Shown: positions 34,598-44,516, numbered from the stretch's first letter. The stretch is 64,000 nt of DNA from Vreelandella neptunia (GCF_034479615.1 NZ_CP140255.1:3906001-3970000), one strand, 5' to 3'. The notes: generated by a model from the letters alone, not told the origin. Translations and numbers: made by a program.

Positions 34598-35560
34598 TTA
34601 CTGTCGCTTTCGTTCATCTAATCGAGCAATGAACCTAGGCCAACGGGCAATCATCGCGGTGACAATAACGGCAAAGAGTAACCTTGCCCACAAGATGCCC
34701 GCTATATCGGCCCCGAGCATCAAGATAAGCAGCGTGTCTTCTATAACGCTATGACAGAGGCCGAGAAAGCACAGTGCAAGCGTGCTATCCCGCTTGTTAA
34801 GCGCACCGTTTTGCACATCCCGAATCAGCAACCCTGCGCCGTAGCTTAATCCCAACGTGAACCCAATCACGGTAACGTTAGCCGCCGAACGGCCAATGCC
34901 TAATAGTTTGAGTAGTGGTAGCAAGCCAAGATGAATCCAGCGCTCCAGGCCGAGCTTTTTCAGAAGTTTTAGGAGCACAATCAGCGCTAAAATAATCACA
35001 AAGATAAGCGCTAGGGTTTCAAGCTGTGCTATAGCCCAGTTGCTTAGCGTCGGCGCTGGTGACAAGCTTGGTTGCCATACCAGTGCTGCTGGCGCTTGCA
35101 ACAAACCAAAATACGAATAGAAGCAGTGCAAGAGCCAAGCAAGCAGCAAAGCCCCACCTACGCGCAGGAGTAACGTAGCCCACCACGGTACGCCAGCGCG
35201 CTTGGCGACAGCCCCTTCAACAGGAATCGAATGCCCTATCAGCATCAATGCACCCAGCACCGTTACTTGCTCGGTACTCAAGTGCATATCACCGGCTACT
35301 TGAAGAAAGACCACAATGGCGGTGTACAAGTTGGTAAAGAGCGCCGCCGCCCACACAACGCCCAACTGCTCGGGCAAGCCGAGTATGCTCATTAATGGAG
35401 CCAATACCGTTCCCAGCCAGCCAATGACACCCAAGAGTTCTAATGCTTTGACGATAAGCAATGCCGGAATCAGGATTTTGAGCAACGTCAGGTACACGCG
35501 CAGCGCATCTTTTAATAGGTGGGTTATCCAAGCCAATAGATGATGAATTGTTATCTGCAT
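34598..35560 (-). CDS. Nucleoside-recognition (Gate) domain membrane protein
   Basis: 320-residue polytopic membrane protein with about eight to nine hydrophobic segments. It has the gate-domain pattern of nucleoside-transporter-related proteins: LIVKALELLGVIGWLG and VWAAALFTNLYTAIVVF in the first half, and GFTLGLSYGAGLLIRDVQNG with CFLGLCHSVIEDTLL in the second. Such proteins are annotated as nucleoside recognition or spore-maturation-like and their transport substrate is not established. Start ATG 35560 has GGAGG 4 nt upstream. An Lrp-family regulator is divergently transcribed 125 bp away and may control it. Confidence 0.85.
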   Translation of the reverse strand: MQITIHHLLAWITHLLKDALRVYLTLLKILIPALLIVKALELLGVIGWLGTVLAPLMSILGLPEQLGVVWAAALFTNLYTAIVVFLQVAGDMHLSTEQVTVLGALMLIGHSIPVEGAVAKRAGVPWWATLLLRVGGALLLAWLLHCFYSYFGLLQAPAALVWQPSLSPAPTLSNWAIAQLETLALIFVIILALIVLLKLLKKLGLERWIHLGLLPLLKLLGIGRSAANVTVIGFTLGLSYGAGLLIRDVQNGALNKRDSTLALCFLGLCHSVIEDTLLILMLGADIAGILWARLLFAVIVTAMIARWPRFIARLDERKRQ

Positions 35561-35685
35561 CAAGCCTCCGTTGCCATCCTTAGAACAACGGTTATGATAA
35601 TGGGGCTCACGCAGAATCTTCTTTTCAATTCCGCACTAACAATCACTATTCGTTCTTTATGAGCTCAGGAAGGACATTTTATTTC

Positions 35686-36144
35686 ATGGACGCCATTGAT
35701 CGACGAATCCTTGATCAGCTTCAGCGTAACTCCAGCCTGACCAACCAAGCACTAGCAGATAAGATAGGACTTTCACCTTCCGCCTGCTTAAAGCGCGTTA
35801 ATCGATTACGCGGCGCTGGAATCATTGAGCAGGAGGTAGCACTACTCAACCCTGACGCCCTAGAGCAGTGCCTACACATGGTGGTTGAAGTCACCATGGA
35901 GCGGGATAAAAAATCACTCTACCAGCGTTTTCTAACAACAGCGCTGAGCGCCCCTGAAGTGAAGCAGTGCTATCAGGTAACCGACGAGTGTGATTTTGTA
36001 TTGATAGTGACAGTCGCTGATTTAGATGAGTACGACCGTTTCTGCGATCGCGTACTTTATGGCGACGACAATATGCGTAAGTTCCGCACGCTACTGTCAC
36101 GTAAGCGGCATAAGTTTGATACGTCTGTGCAGCTCAGTCGTTGA
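35686..36144 (+). CDS. Lrp/AsnC-family transcriptional regulator
   Basis: 152 residues from ATG 35686 (MDAIDRRILDQLQRNSSLTN), the canonical Lrp N-terminus; the frame is open from 35659 but the extra nine residues are atypical. The AsnC-type helix-turn-helix (ALADKIGLSPSACLKRVNRLRGAGII) is followed by the RAM ligand domain with VTDECDFVLIVTVADLDEYD and a C-terminal segment resembling Lrp-like proteins. Lrp proteins sense amino acids. The divergent gate-domain membrane protein is the likely target. It converges with the RutR-like gene at its 3' end, 7 bp apart. Confidence 0.92.
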   Translation: MDAIDRRILDQLQRNSSLTNQALADKIGLSPSACLKRVNRLRGAGIIEQEVALLNPDALEQCLHMVVEVTMERDKKSLYQRFLTTALSAPEVKQCYQVTDECDFVLIVTVADLDEYDRFCDRVLYGDDNMRKFRTLLSRKRHKFDTSVQLSR

Positions 36145-36151
36145 GTGCTGC

Positions 36152-36772
36152 TCACGCCGTCAACCCAATCCCGCGCAAAATCACCGAGGTCACCGACTGC
36201 ACGGCCTTTTCGAACTGTAAGTCGTCCAGCGGTTGGTCGTCATTAAGCAAGCAGATTTGGTAGTCAAAATCAGCGTAGTGCTGGGTGGAGGCCCAAATCA
36301 TATAAAGGAGGTATGAAGGCTCGACGGGGTTGATTTGACCTGACTCGACCCACTCGCGAATTTTCGACTCTTTCAGCTTGGCCCATTCATAAAGGTTGTC
36401 GCGCAGGCGTTCTTTAAGGATCGGCGCGCCCTGCATGACTTCGGCCGCCCAAACTTTCGAGCCGTGGGCGCGGTTGCGGGAGTGGTTCATCTTGGCGCGA
36501 ATATAGGTGGAAAGCACCACGCGAGGATCATCGTAGAGCTCGAAGCAGAGCGCATCCTGTTTCCACACCTCGAGAAGCTCTAACAGAACATCTTGATACA
36601 GCGCTTTTTTGGTCGAGAAGTAGTAGTGCACGTTGGACTTGGGGATCTCTGCCAGTTGTGCGATTTCGCCCATGGAAGCACCGGCATAACCCTTTTCGGC
36701 AAACAGTTGCTCTGCCGCCTGAAGAATCTTCTTAACGTTGGTCTGGCGAATTTCGTCCTGGGTTCTTGCCAC
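36152..36772 (-). CDS. TetR-family regulator, RutR-like
   Basis: 206-residue regulator. The N-terminal helix-turn-helix (KILQAAEQLFAEKGYAGASMGEIAQLAEIPKSNVHYYF) and the C-terminal domain with WAAEVMQGAPILKERL, WVESGQINPVEPSYLLYMIWASTQHYADF are very similar to RutR (YcdC), which senses uracil/thymine in E. coli. It sits directly downstream of genes completing reductive pyrimidine and beta-alanine breakdown, so a role as the pyrimidine-responsive repressor of these genes is likely. A terminator separates it from mmsA. I did not find a clear TTGACCA-type RutR box nearby. Confidence 0.9.
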   Translation of the reverse strand: MARTQDEIRQTNVKKILQAAEQLFAEKGYAGASMGEIAQLAEIPKSNVHYYFSTKKALYQDVLLELLEVWKQDALCFELYDDPRVVLSTYIRAKMNHSRNRAHGSKVWAAEVMQGAPILKERLRDNLYEWAKLKESKIREWVESGQINPVEPSYLLYMIWASTQHYADFDYQICLLNDDQPLDDLQFEKAVQSVTSVILRGIGLTA

Positions 36773-36805
36773 GCTGTACTCGTCCCTTACGTCGAAGATG
36801 GCACC

Positions 36806-36836
36806 AAAAAAAGCACCGTCGCAGAACGACGGTGCT
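36806..36836 (-). terminator. Terminator after mmsA
   Basis: On the minus strand AGCACCGTCG (36836-36827) pairs with CGACGGTGCT (36821-36812) around a 5-nt loop and is followed by a run of T. It lies 29 bp past the mmsA stop. Confidence 0.88.
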
Positions 36837-36864
36837 GAGAAGATCTCCTATTTACCTTAGAACG

Positions 36865-38361
36865 TCAACTTTGATTGGCAGGGAACGAGAACTCCGCCCG
36901 TGTCGCTTCGCTCGCGGATGGCCAGCGCTGAGAAACTGCTTTCCGGCGGGTGTAGAAGCGCACCGAGTCTGGCCCGTAGGCGTGCAAGTCGCCAAACAAC
37001 GAGCGCTTCCAACCACCAAAGCTGTGGTAGGCCACGGGCACTGGTAGCGGCACGTTCACCCCGACCATGCCAACCTCGATAGCATCGGTAAAGCGACGGG
37101 CAGCTTCGCCATCGCGGGTGAACAGGCAGGTGCCGTTGCCGTACTCGTGGTCGTTGATCAGTTGCATGGCGTCGTCCAGGCTAGCGACCCGCATGACGCA
37201 GAGCACTGGCCCGAAGATCTCTTCCTGGTAAATGCGCATTTCGGCGGTGACGTTATCGAATAGGCAGCCACCCACAAAATAGCCTTCCTCGAAGCCTGCG
37301 ACTTTCAGGTCACGGCCATCGGCGACCAGCGTCGCGCCAGCCCTTACGCCATCTTCGATGTAGCCAAGTACTTTATCGCGGTGCTCCGCCGTCACCAGTG
37401 GCCCCATATCCAGATCCCGCTTGGTGCCGGGGCCAACTTTTAGCTGAGCGATTTTAGGAAGTAGGGTTTCAACCAAACGCTCTGCGGTCTGGTCGCCCAC
37501 GCAGACCGCTACCGAGATCGCCATGCAGCGCTCGCCACAACTACCAAACGCTGCGCCCATTAAGGTATTGGCGGCGTTCTCCAGGTCGGCATCCGGCAGC
37601 ACTACCGCGTGGTTCTTCGCCCCACCCAATGCCTGAACGCGCTTACCCGCAGCGGAACCGCGCGAATAAATCGCTTCGGCAACTGGCGTTGAGCCAACAA
37701 AGGAAATGGCTTTAACGGCCTTGGCATCTAACAGCGTTTCCACCGCTTCGCGCCCGCCGTGAATTACATTCATGACACCTTTGGGTAGCCCCGCTTCTTG
37801 AAGCAGTTCAGCTACGGCCATGGCCGCTGAAGGATCTTTCTCTGAAGGTTTAAGGATGAAGGTATTACCGCAGGCAATCGCCATGGGATACATCCACAGC
37901 GGCACCATGGCGGGGAAGTTAAACGGGGTAATACCTGCCACCACACCCAACGGCTGGAAGTTTGACCAAGCATCAATGCCCGGCCCTACATTGTGGGAGT
38001 ACTCACCTTTTAGCAGCTCCGGCACACCGCAAGCATACTCGACGTTCTCGATGCCGCGCTTGAGTTCGCCCATGGCATCTTCGGGGGTTTTGCCGTGCTC
38101 TTCGCTGACCAGCTGTACCAAGCGGTTAGCATTATCTTCGAGCAATTGCTTAAAGCGGTACATCACCTGGGCGCGCTTAGCGGGCGGCGTATCTCGCCAG
38201 GCGGGAAACGCCGCTTGGGCGCCGGCAATGGCGCGCTCTACATCGGCGGCATCTGCGTCAGCCACTTGGCGAATCACTTTACCCGTTGAAGGGTTGGTCA
38301 CATCCAGCGTGCGCTTACTTTCAACTAACTCGCCGTTGATCAGGTGGGAAACAACACTCAT
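36865..38361 (-). CDS. mmsA: CoA-acylating (methyl)malonate-semialdehyde dehydrogenase
   Basis: 498-residue aldehyde dehydrogenase that oxidises malonate or methylmalonate semialdehyde to acetyl-CoA or propionyl-CoA, with NAD and CoA. Features include WSNFQPLGVVAGITPFNFPAMVPLWM, KPSEKDPSAAM, and the catalytic region GSCGERCMAISVAV, in which Cys lies in the GERCMA motif specific to this subfamily. It follows the transaminase gene by 46 bp on the same strand. Together they turn beta-alanine (from uracil) or beta-aminoisobutyrate (from thymine) into acyl-CoA. It ends in a strong terminator. Confidence 0.95.
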   Translation of the reverse strand: MSVVSHLINGELVESKRTLDVTNPSTGKVIRQVADADAADVERAIAGAQAAFPAWRDTPPAKRAQVMYRFKQLLEDNANRLVQLVSEEHGKTPEDAMGELKRGIENVEYACGVPELLKGEYSHNVGPGIDAWSNFQPLGVVAGITPFNFPAMVPLWMYPMAIACGNTFILKPSEKDPSAAMAVAELLQEAGLPKGVMNVIHGGREAVETLLDAKAVKAISFVGSTPVAEAIYSRGSAAGKRVQALGGAKNHAVVLPDADLENAANTLMGAAFGSCGERCMAISVAVCVGDQTAERLVETLLPKIAQLKVGPGTKRDLDMGPLVTAEHRDKVLGYIEDGVRAGATLVADGRDLKVAGFEEGYFVGGCLFDNVTAEMRIYQEEIFGPVLCVMRVASLDDAMQLINDHEYGNGTCLFTRDGEAARRFTDAIEVGMVGVNVPLPVPVAYHSFGGWKRSLFGDLHAYGPDSVRFYTRRKAVSQRWPSASEATRAEFSFPANQS

Positions 38362-38407
38362 ATTTAAACTCTCTGAAATTTAGGTCAGTCGGTTATGCCA
38401 ACGACTC

Positions 38408-39781
38408 TTAGGCTAACGAATCCAGGGTGGTGGCCACCGCGTCGAACAAGCGCTCCAGCTCGGCCTCGGTAGTGCCAAAGGGAGGGCCAAACTGCAGAGT
38501 GTCGCCGCCGTAGCGCACGTAGAAGCCAGCCTCCCAAAGCGCCATATGAGCATCCCTCGGGCGAATGATGGGGTCGCCGTGCCGTGGCGTTAGCTGAATG
38601 GCACCCGCTAAGCCGTAGTTACGAATATCGACAACGTGATTGCGGCCTTTCAGGGCGTGCAGTTTCTGCTCAAAGGCAGGTGCGATGGCGCTAACCTGAG
38701 CTGGGAAGTTTTCTCGCTCCATCATCTCAAGCGCAGCCAGACCCGCCGCGCAGGCCACTGGGTGGGCGCTGTAGGTGTAACCATGGGGGAATTCAACGGC
38801 GTGTTGGGGGCCACCGGCGTGCATAAAGGTGTCGAAAATCTCGCTGGAAGCGATCACTGCGCCCATGGGGATGGCGCCGTTGGTGATCTGCTTCGCCACG
38901 TTCATGATATCCGGCGTTACGCCAAAGGCTTGGGCGCCGGTGGTCGCGCCACTGCGCCCAAAGGCGGTAATCACTTCGTCAAAAATCAGCAGGATGTCAT
39001 GGGCAGTACAGATCTCACGCAGCCGATCCAGATAGCCTTTTGGCGGCACGATAACACCCGCAGAGCCGGACATTGGCTCAACAATCACCGCCGCAATGGT
39101 GGAGGCATCGTGCAGGGCGATTTGATCGAGCAATGCATCGGCAAGCTCGGCACCGGTTTCCGCTTGGCCACGAGTGTAGGCGTGACCAGACTGAAGGGTA
39201 TGCGGCAGATGCGTTACGTCCATCAACTGGCCGTAGTGTTTGCGATTGCCACCAATCCCGCCCAGGCTGGTACCGCCAATATTCACCCCGTGGTAGCCCT
39301 TGGCGCGGCCGATCATGCGGGTCTTCTCAGGTTTACCTTTTAGCCGCCAGTAGGCCTTGGCCATCTTCACCGAGGTATCAGCGGCTTCCGAACCTGAGTT
39401 GGTGAAAAACACATGATCCAGCCCGGATGGCGTAAGGCTGGCCACCTTTTCCGCCAGTCTGAACGCCAGCGGGTGGCCAATTTGAAAACCAGGTGCAAAG
39501 TCGAGACTGCCTAGCTGTGCCGCTACGGCTTTTTGGATCTCTTCACGGTTATGCCCCGCGCCGCAGGTCCATAGCCCGGAAAGCGAATCAAACAGCTTAC
39601 GGCCCTGGTCATCAATGTAGTAGCGCCCTTCCGCCCCGGCGATAACCCGCGGATTGGCATGGAAGTCGCGGTTAGCACTAAACGGCATCCAGTAGTGCTG
39701 ATTAAGCGCCGTTTTAGAAGACCCCTCCTCCATAGAAGAGCTCGATGCTTCAGGCTTCGTTTTGCTTTTTATTCCAAACAT
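38408..39781 (-). CDS. Omega-amino acid (beta-alanine):pyruvate transaminase
   Basis: 457-residue class III PLP aminotransferase. Characteristic pieces are FDSLSGLWTCGAGHNREEI, FTNSGSEAADTSVKMAKAYW, the PLP Asp region LIFDEVITAFGRSG, and the active-site lysine in MNVAKQITNGAIPMGAV. It resembles beta-alanine:pyruvate aminotransferases of Pseudomonas and Halomonas. The start is ATG 39781 (MFGIKSKTK) with GGAG 9 nt upstream; a longer frame to 39820 lacks a ribosome site. With mmsA downstream and the carbamoylase divergent, it performs the fourth step of reductive pyrimidine catabolism. Confidence 0.92.
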   Translation of the reverse strand: MFGIKSKTKPEASSSSMEEGSSKTALNQHYWMPFSANRDFHANPRVIAGAEGRYYIDDQGRKLFDSLSGLWTCGAGHNREEIQKAVAAQLGSLDFAPGFQIGHPLAFRLAEKVASLTPSGLDHVFFTNSGSEAADTSVKMAKAYWRLKGKPEKTRMIGRAKGYHGVNIGGTSLGGIGGNRKHYGQLMDVTHLPHTLQSGHAYTRGQAETGAELADALLDQIALHDASTIAAVIVEPMSGSAGVIVPPKGYLDRLREICTAHDILLIFDEVITAFGRSGATTGAQAFGVTPDIMNVAKQITNGAIPMGAVIASSEIFDTFMHAGGPQHAVEFPHGYTYSAHPVACAAGLAALEMMERENFPAQVSAIAPAFEQKLHALKGRNHVVDIRNYGLAGAIQLTPRHGDPIIRPRDAHMALWEAGFYVRYGGDTLQFGPPFGTTEAELERLFDAVATTLDSLA

Positions 39782-39974
39782 GCTGTCCAGCTCCATCGCT
39801 ATAAGACTTGGTCTCAGCATGCGCCAGCAAACACGTTTATAAAATTACGCTTTTCTTTTGTTCACGTTAGAGAATCTATACGTAACGTCGGCTTTTTTAT
39901 CTCTACTCTAGCAATGAGCCAAACAATAATCGGGGAGTCGCCAGCTTCCTCCGTGCTCAATAAAAGGAAGTCAT

Positions 39975-41243
39975 ATGAACTCGTTTGCTGAACCGAAAAT
40001 CGCTACAGCTGATTTGCGCACTGACAGTGACCGCCTCTGGGAAGCACTAATGGAGATGGCCAAACTAGGCGCCACCCCTAAAGGCGGCGTTAATCGCCAG
40101 GCGCTTACCGATCTAGAACGCCAGGGGCGTGACCTCTTTATCCAGTGGTGCCGTGCCGAGGGCTGCACGATACGGATTGATAATATCGGCAATATTTTTG
40201 CCCGCCGGGAAGGCAGCGACCCCAACGCCAAAACTGTCATGGCAGGCAGCCACTTGGATAGCCAGCCTACCGGCGGCAAGTACGATGGCTGCTTCGGCGT
40301 GCTCTCTGGCCTGGAAGTGATCCGCACCCTTAACCAGCACAACATCACCACGCAATCCCCTATCGAAGTCGTAGCCTGGACTAACGAAGAGGGCTGTCGC
40401 TTTCCGCCCTGCATGATGGGCTCCGGGGTGTTCAGCGGCGAGCTGGAATTTGACGCCATGATGGCGCGCACCGACGCTGATGGCGTCACGGTAAGCGATG
40501 CCCTGGACGCCATTCACTACCGCGGCTGCGACAGCGTCTCGCCAGATGAGATCAAAGCTTACTTTGAACCACACATTGAACAGGGCCCGATTTTGGAAGA
40601 TACCGACACCACTATTGGTGTGGTTATCGGCGGACTTGGGCAGAAGTGGTTCGACTTAACGCTGACTGGACTTGAAGCCCACGCAGGCCCTACACCGATG
40701 AACCTACGTCGGGATGCTATGATGGGCGCAGCCGAAGTCACCCAAGCGCTCAACCGTATCGCCTTTGAACATCAGCCCCACGGCCGTGGCACGGTGGGCT
40801 GCATGACGCTGCACCCCGGTTCACGTAACGTGATTCCCGGTCAGGTTAAAATGACTCTGGATATGCGCCACTGGGAGCCTGAAGCCCTTATCGCAATGGG
40901 CAAAGCGGTGGCCGCCGCCGTGGAAGACATTTGCCAACGCCACGGGCTGGCATATGAATTAACGCCCACAGCGGATTTTGCCCCGGAACACTTCAACAAA
41001 GAGTGTGTTGATGCGGTGCGTGAAGGGGCGAAGCAGCTAGGCCTATCGCATATGGACATCATCAGCGGCGCGGGCCACGATGCGATGTTTGTAGGCCGCG
41101 TAGCTCCTGCGGCAATGATCTTTATTCCCTGCAAGGACGGCATTAGTCACAACGAGATCGAAAGCGCCACGCCGGAACACGTTCATGCAGGCTGTAACGT
41201 TCTGCTCCACGCCATGCTGGACGCTGCTGGCCTAGCGGAATAG
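39975..41243 (+). CDS. N-carbamoyl-beta-alanine amidase / Zn-dependent carbamoylase
   Basis: 422-residue M20-family amidohydrolase (hydantoinase/carbamoylase group) that releases beta-alanine, CO2 and ammonia from N-carbamoyl-beta-alanine. Metal-site motifs: VMAGSHLDSQPTGGKYDGCFG (His, Asp), AWTNEEGCRFPP (double Glu), PHIEQGPILE, and the terminal SHNEIE. The dimerisation domain in the middle includes THAGPTP-like AHAGPTPM. SD AAAGGAAG precedes ATG 39975. It is divergent from the transaminase-mmsA unit across a 193-bp promoter region. Allantoate amidohydrolase is a close relative, but the pathway context favours beta-ureidopropionase. Confidence 0.92.
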   Translation: MNSFAEPKIATADLRTDSDRLWEALMEMAKLGATPKGGVNRQALTDLERQGRDLFIQWCRAEGCTIRIDNIGNIFARREGSDPNAKTVMAGSHLDSQPTGGKYDGCFGVLSGLEVIRTLNQHNITTQSPIEVVAWTNEEGCRFPPCMMGSGVFSGELEFDAMMARTDADGVTVSDALDAIHYRGCDSVSPDEIKAYFEPHIEQGPILEDTDTTIGVVIGGLGQKWFDLTLTGLEAHAGPTPMNLRRDAMMGAAEVTQALNRIAFEHQPHGRGTVGCMTLHPGSRNVIPGQVKMTLDMRHWEPEALIAMGKAVAAAVEDICQRHGLAYELTPTADFAPEHFNKECVDAVREGAKQLGLSHMDIISGAGHDAMFVGRVAPAAMIFIPCKDGISHNEIESATPEHVHAGCNVLLHAMLDAAGLAE

Positions 41244-41270
41244 GTATTAAGTCACCAATGGGTTGCGCCG

Positions 41271-42668
41271 CTAAACGGTAAAATCCACGCGTGCCCGCGC
41301 CAGCTCAGCAAACCGCGTGCGGGAGGGTTTAAAGCCCACTCCAGGCGGCCAAGCTAGCCAGGCATCGGGCACCATAAAGCCGGGTAGCGCTTCGCGTACC
41401 CAAGTGCTTAGCGCCTGTTCTGTCACGCCTTCTCCATGCCAATCGATAAACGCCACCGGGCGCTCCCCCCACTCGGGGTGGGGCACCGGTACCACTAGCG
41501 CCTGGGCAACGCCGGGGTGGTCGACCAAGCGCTGCTCGATTGCTTCTGGCTGAATATTCTCGCCACCGGAGATAAAGCCGTTATCGAGCCGACCTTCCAC
41601 CACCAGCGCACCTTCCGAATTGAAGTGCCCCTTGTCGCGGGTGGCAAACCAGCCTTCGTCATTGAGGGCTGGATCAATCTCGCCGTTATTCAAATAACCG
41701 CAGAACAGGGTCTCGCCACGCACCTGTATCTCACCCTCAACAACCCTCACTTCACGATCCGGCAACGCCTTACCGACGACGCCCGGTGCGGTGGGTATAC
41801 CAGTGCAAACCTGGCTGGCCATTTCCGATAACCCATAGCTAACCTTCGGTGTTAGCCCCAAGGAGGTCATCTTTGCAACCAACGGAGCGGGAATCGCCGC
41901 GCCGCCCAGTAGCAGCTCGCGCAACTGCGTGCGCTGGGGCGAAAAGCCCGCCTTCAGCAGCCGCCAAAGCTGAGTAGGCACTAGTGAAAGGTGGGTAATC
42001 GATTGTTGCTCAAGGCGTGCGGGAAGCGTGTGCGGCTCGTCATCAAGAATAATCCGCCCACCGGCCATAAAAACGCGGAACGGAATAGCGTAGCCACCGA
42101 TATGAAACAGCGGCAGCGAGAGTAGCCAGCCACTGTTTTGATCAACGGGAATAAACGACGCCGAGCCACGAGCGGAGGCCAAATGATTGGCCACGCGATG
42201 CAGCACCGCCTTGGGCGTACCGCTGGAGCCTGAGGTAAAAATGGTGTTGCACAGCTGGCGCCCATCGAGCGCCGGAGGCTCATCTGCATCAGCTTCCGCC
42301 AGGAAATCCAGGGTAATCGACGTTAGCTGGGAGGAGTAATCGTCGACGCTTTCCGTTTGGCAAACGCTGCCAGCCTGCAAGCGTTTGGCCATGTCGAGCT
42401 GCTGGGCAACAGGAAAGGCAGGGTTAAGCGGGCAGAAAACAACCCCAGCCCGCAGGCAGGCCCACGCCAGCAGCAAAGACTCAAGTGAGCCTTTTGCAGG
42501 AACCACTAGCCGATCACCTGGCACAAAACCTTTCCGAGCCAGTTGCTGCGCTAAAGATGCGACGCGGCGATTGAGTGTTAGGTAACTAAGCTTTACCGAG
42601 CCCGCCTCTATGGCGATATGCTGCGGGGCCTCTTTGGCCCAGTAGTGAATAGGGCAAGTATCTTTCAC
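41271..42668 (-). CDS. menE: o-Succinylbenzoate--CoA ligase (MenE)
   Basis: 465-residue adenylate-forming ligase that activates o-succinylbenzoate with ATP and CoA in menaquinone synthesis. It shows the AMP-binding signature FTSGSSGTPKAVLHR near 152, YGLSEMASQV, GWFATRDKGHF and ENIQPEAIE. The final catalytic-lysine region is FKPSRTRFAEL. It is the last gene of the seven-gene unit frdABCD-menBCE and overlaps menC by 4 bp. Confidence 0.94.
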   Translation of the reverse strand: MKDTCPIHYWAKEAPQHIAIEAGSVKLSYLTLNRRVASLAQQLARKGFVPGDRLVVPAKGSLESLLLAWACLRAGVVFCPLNPAFPVAQQLDMAKRLQAGSVCQTESVDDYSSQLTSITLDFLAEADADEPPALDGRQLCNTIFTSGSSGTPKAVLHRVANHLASARGSASFIPVDQNSGWLLSLPLFHIGGYAIPFRVFMAGGRIILDDEPHTLPARLEQQSITHLSLVPTQLWRLLKAGFSPQRTQLRELLLGGAAIPAPLVAKMTSLGLTPKVSYGLSEMASQVCTGIPTAPGVVGKALPDREVRVVEGEIQVRGETLFCGYLNNGEIDPALNDEGWFATRDKGHFNSEGALVVEGRLDNGFISGGENIQPEAIEQRLVDHPGVAQALVVPVPHPEWGERPVAFIDWHGEGVTEQALSTWVREALPGFMVPDAWLAWPPGVGFKPSRTRFAELARARVDFTV

Positions 42669-43609
42669 GCTGAATTTTCCATGTTAGAAAGGCAGTGCAA
42701 GCTTTCTGTCATCACTTCGCCCGTTGCAGTGGTCACGCGCTCGGTAAGCCAGTGGCCAGTATCCAGCCCCGGCGGCTCATCGGGCGCCCACACGCTAGCC
42801 AGCCGACTCAACAGCCCAAGGCCCAGATCGGACTCAAAGCTAGAGGAGATCACCACGCGAAGGTTACCCGCCCTTGCTCGTTGAACGAGTGCCCCGCAGA
42901 TGCTTAGCGAGCCGACCAGCGAGGGTTTGATCACCAGGGCTTTAAGCTGCGGGTGATAGTTCCACTCCTCCCCGCGCGTTAGCGTTTCATCCAGGGCAAT
43001 GGCCACCCCGGTGGCTTCTGCAACAGCGATAGTGTCAGCGAAGGTAGCGCAGGGCTCTTCCAGGTAGTCGATCTGTTTAAGGGGCAGGCGCTCACAGAAG
43101 CGCTGAGCTTCTTGCCGTGTCCAGCCGCCGTTGGCATCCAGAATCAGCTTGGTCGTCGGCAGCCGGGCGGCAAGCTGTTCGATCAGCGCTAGCTCCTCTT
43201 CCATAGCATAGCGCGCCACCTTTAGCTTAAGCCGAGACGGTGGCGACGCTTGCCAATCGGCGGTTGGAAGAGACTGGATTAGCGCGGCAGGCGCACCCTG
43301 GAGCAACGGGTAGGGCGGCAAAGAAGCAGGAAGATTGCTTGGCCAAGAGCGTTGGGCGCAGTCAAACCCAAACTGCACCGATTGCAGTGCTGGGGAGACT
43401 TTTTCGCCTCGGCTCAACGCAGCCAAACAGGCCAGACTTTCGGCTTCAGCTTCCGCCAGCGTTTCAGTCGAGAAGCCAGGTAGCGGGGCAATCTCGCCCC
43501 ACTGCCCGTTAATGGAAACTAACAGCCCTTCTCTATTCGCCAGCCGCTCTCCTTTAAACACTAACGGCTGGAGGAACGGGAGGGAGTAGCGATAGAGCGC
43601 CAGCTGCAT
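42665..43609 (-). CDS. menC: o-Succinylbenzoate synthase (MenC)
   Basis: 314-residue enolase-superfamily enzyme that dehydrates SHCHC to o-succinylbenzoate. Catalytic lysine of the K-x-K pair lies in SRLKLKVAR; metal ligands are in LILDANGGWT (Asp), YLEEPCA (Glu) and IALDETLTRG (Asp). The second active-site lysine is in ALVIKPSLVGS. It overlaps menE by 4 bp and menB by 1 bp, so the three men genes are translationally coupled. Confidence 0.95.
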   Translation of the reverse strand: MQLALYRYSLPFLQPLVFKGERLANREGLLVSINGQWGEIAPLPGFSTETLAEAEAESLACLAALSRGEKVSPALQSVQFGFDCAQRSWPSNLPASLPPYPLLQGAPAALIQSLPTADWQASPPSRLKLKVARYAMEEELALIEQLAARLPTTKLILDANGGWTRQEAQRFCERLPLKQIDYLEEPCATFADTIAVAEATGVAIALDETLTRGEEWNYHPQLKALVIKPSLVGSLSICGALVQRARAGNLRVVISSSFESDLGLGLLSRLASVWAPDEPPGLDTGHWLTERVTTATGEVMTESLHCLSNMENSA

Positions 43610-44469
43610 TAAGGGTTACGCGGGTAGCGGGAGAAGTCCGGGCGGCGCTTTTCGTTAAAGGCGTTACGGCCCTCCTGCCCCTCTTCGGTCATGTAGTAGA
43701 GCATGGTGGCATTGCCCGCCAATTCCTGCAGCCCGGCCTGGCCGTCGCAGTCGGCATTGAGCGCGGCTTTTAGGCAACGCAGCGCCATGGGGCTGTGCTG
43801 TAGCATTTCCCGGCACCAGCGCACGCTCTCTTTTTCCAGTTCGTCCAATGGCACCACGTGGTTCACCAGCCCCATTTCCAGCCCTTGGGCGGCGCTATAT
43901 TGGCGGCATAAAAACCAGATCTCCCGGGCTTTTTTCTGGCCCACAATGCGCGCCATATAAGAAGCGCCGTAGCCGCCATCGAAGGAGCCGACTTTAGGGC
44001 CTGTTTGGCCGAAAATCGCGTTGTCGGCGGCAATGGTCAGGTCGCACATTAGATGCAGCACGTGGCCGCCGCCGATGGCGTAGCCCGCCACCATCGCCAC
44101 TACCGGTTTAGGGCAGGTACGAATATCGCGCTGGAAATCCAGCACGTTGAGGTGGTGGGTGCCCTCTTCATCCTGGTAGCCGCCATAGTCTCCGCGAATG
44201 CGCTGGTCACCGCCGGAACAGAACGCTTTGTCGCCTGCGCCAGTCAGCAGAATGGCGCCAATAGCGCTGTCGTGGCGGGCGCGGTTAAGCGCTTGGGCCA
44301 TCTCGCTAACCGTTAGCGGGCGAAAGGCGTTGCGAACCTCTGGCCGGTTGATGGTAATGCGGGCAATGCCATCGGCAGTGGTGTGGTACAAAATATCCTG
44401 ATAGCCATCGGAGCGATCCTGCCACTCGACTGGTGCATAGAGTTCCGTTTCAGTGAGTCCGTTGATCAT
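43609..44469 (-). CDS. menB: 1,4-Dihydroxy-2-naphthoyl-CoA synthase (MenB)
   Basis: 286-residue crotonase-fold enzyme, the same length as E. coli MenB, which cyclises o-succinylbenzoyl-CoA to DHNA-CoA. Key regions: [12 protein letters not shown], the oxyanion segment [41 protein letters not shown], and [14 protein letters not shown] with the catalytic Asp. The C-terminal tail [19 protein letters not shown] is a MenB hallmark. It begins 47 bp after frdD on the same strand, which ties quinone synthesis to the fumarate reductase that needs it. Confidence 0.96.
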   Translation of the reverse strand: MINGLTETELYAPVEWQDRSDGYQDILYHTTADGIARITINRPEVRNAFRPLTVSEMAQALNRARHDSAIGAILLTGAGDKAFCSGGDQRIRGDYGGYQDEEGTHHLNVLDFQRDIRTCPKPVVAMVAGYAIGGGHVLHLMCDLTIAADNAIFGQTGPKVGSFDGGYGASYMARIVGQKKAREIWFLCRQYSAAQGLEMGLVNHVVPLDELEKESVRWCREMLQHSPMALRCLKAALNADCDGQAGLQELAGNATMLYYMTEEGQEGRNAFNEKRRPDFSRYPRNP

Positions 44470-44516
44470 GCCAGTCTCTTTTTATCTGTTGAGGCGAAAT
44501 GCTTGCAGCGAGCCGT

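Noticed and set aside
37820..38383. 187-codon ORF antisense to mmsA
   Set aside because: Frame shadow of a high-GC gene, rich in Ser/Thr/Arg with no motif.
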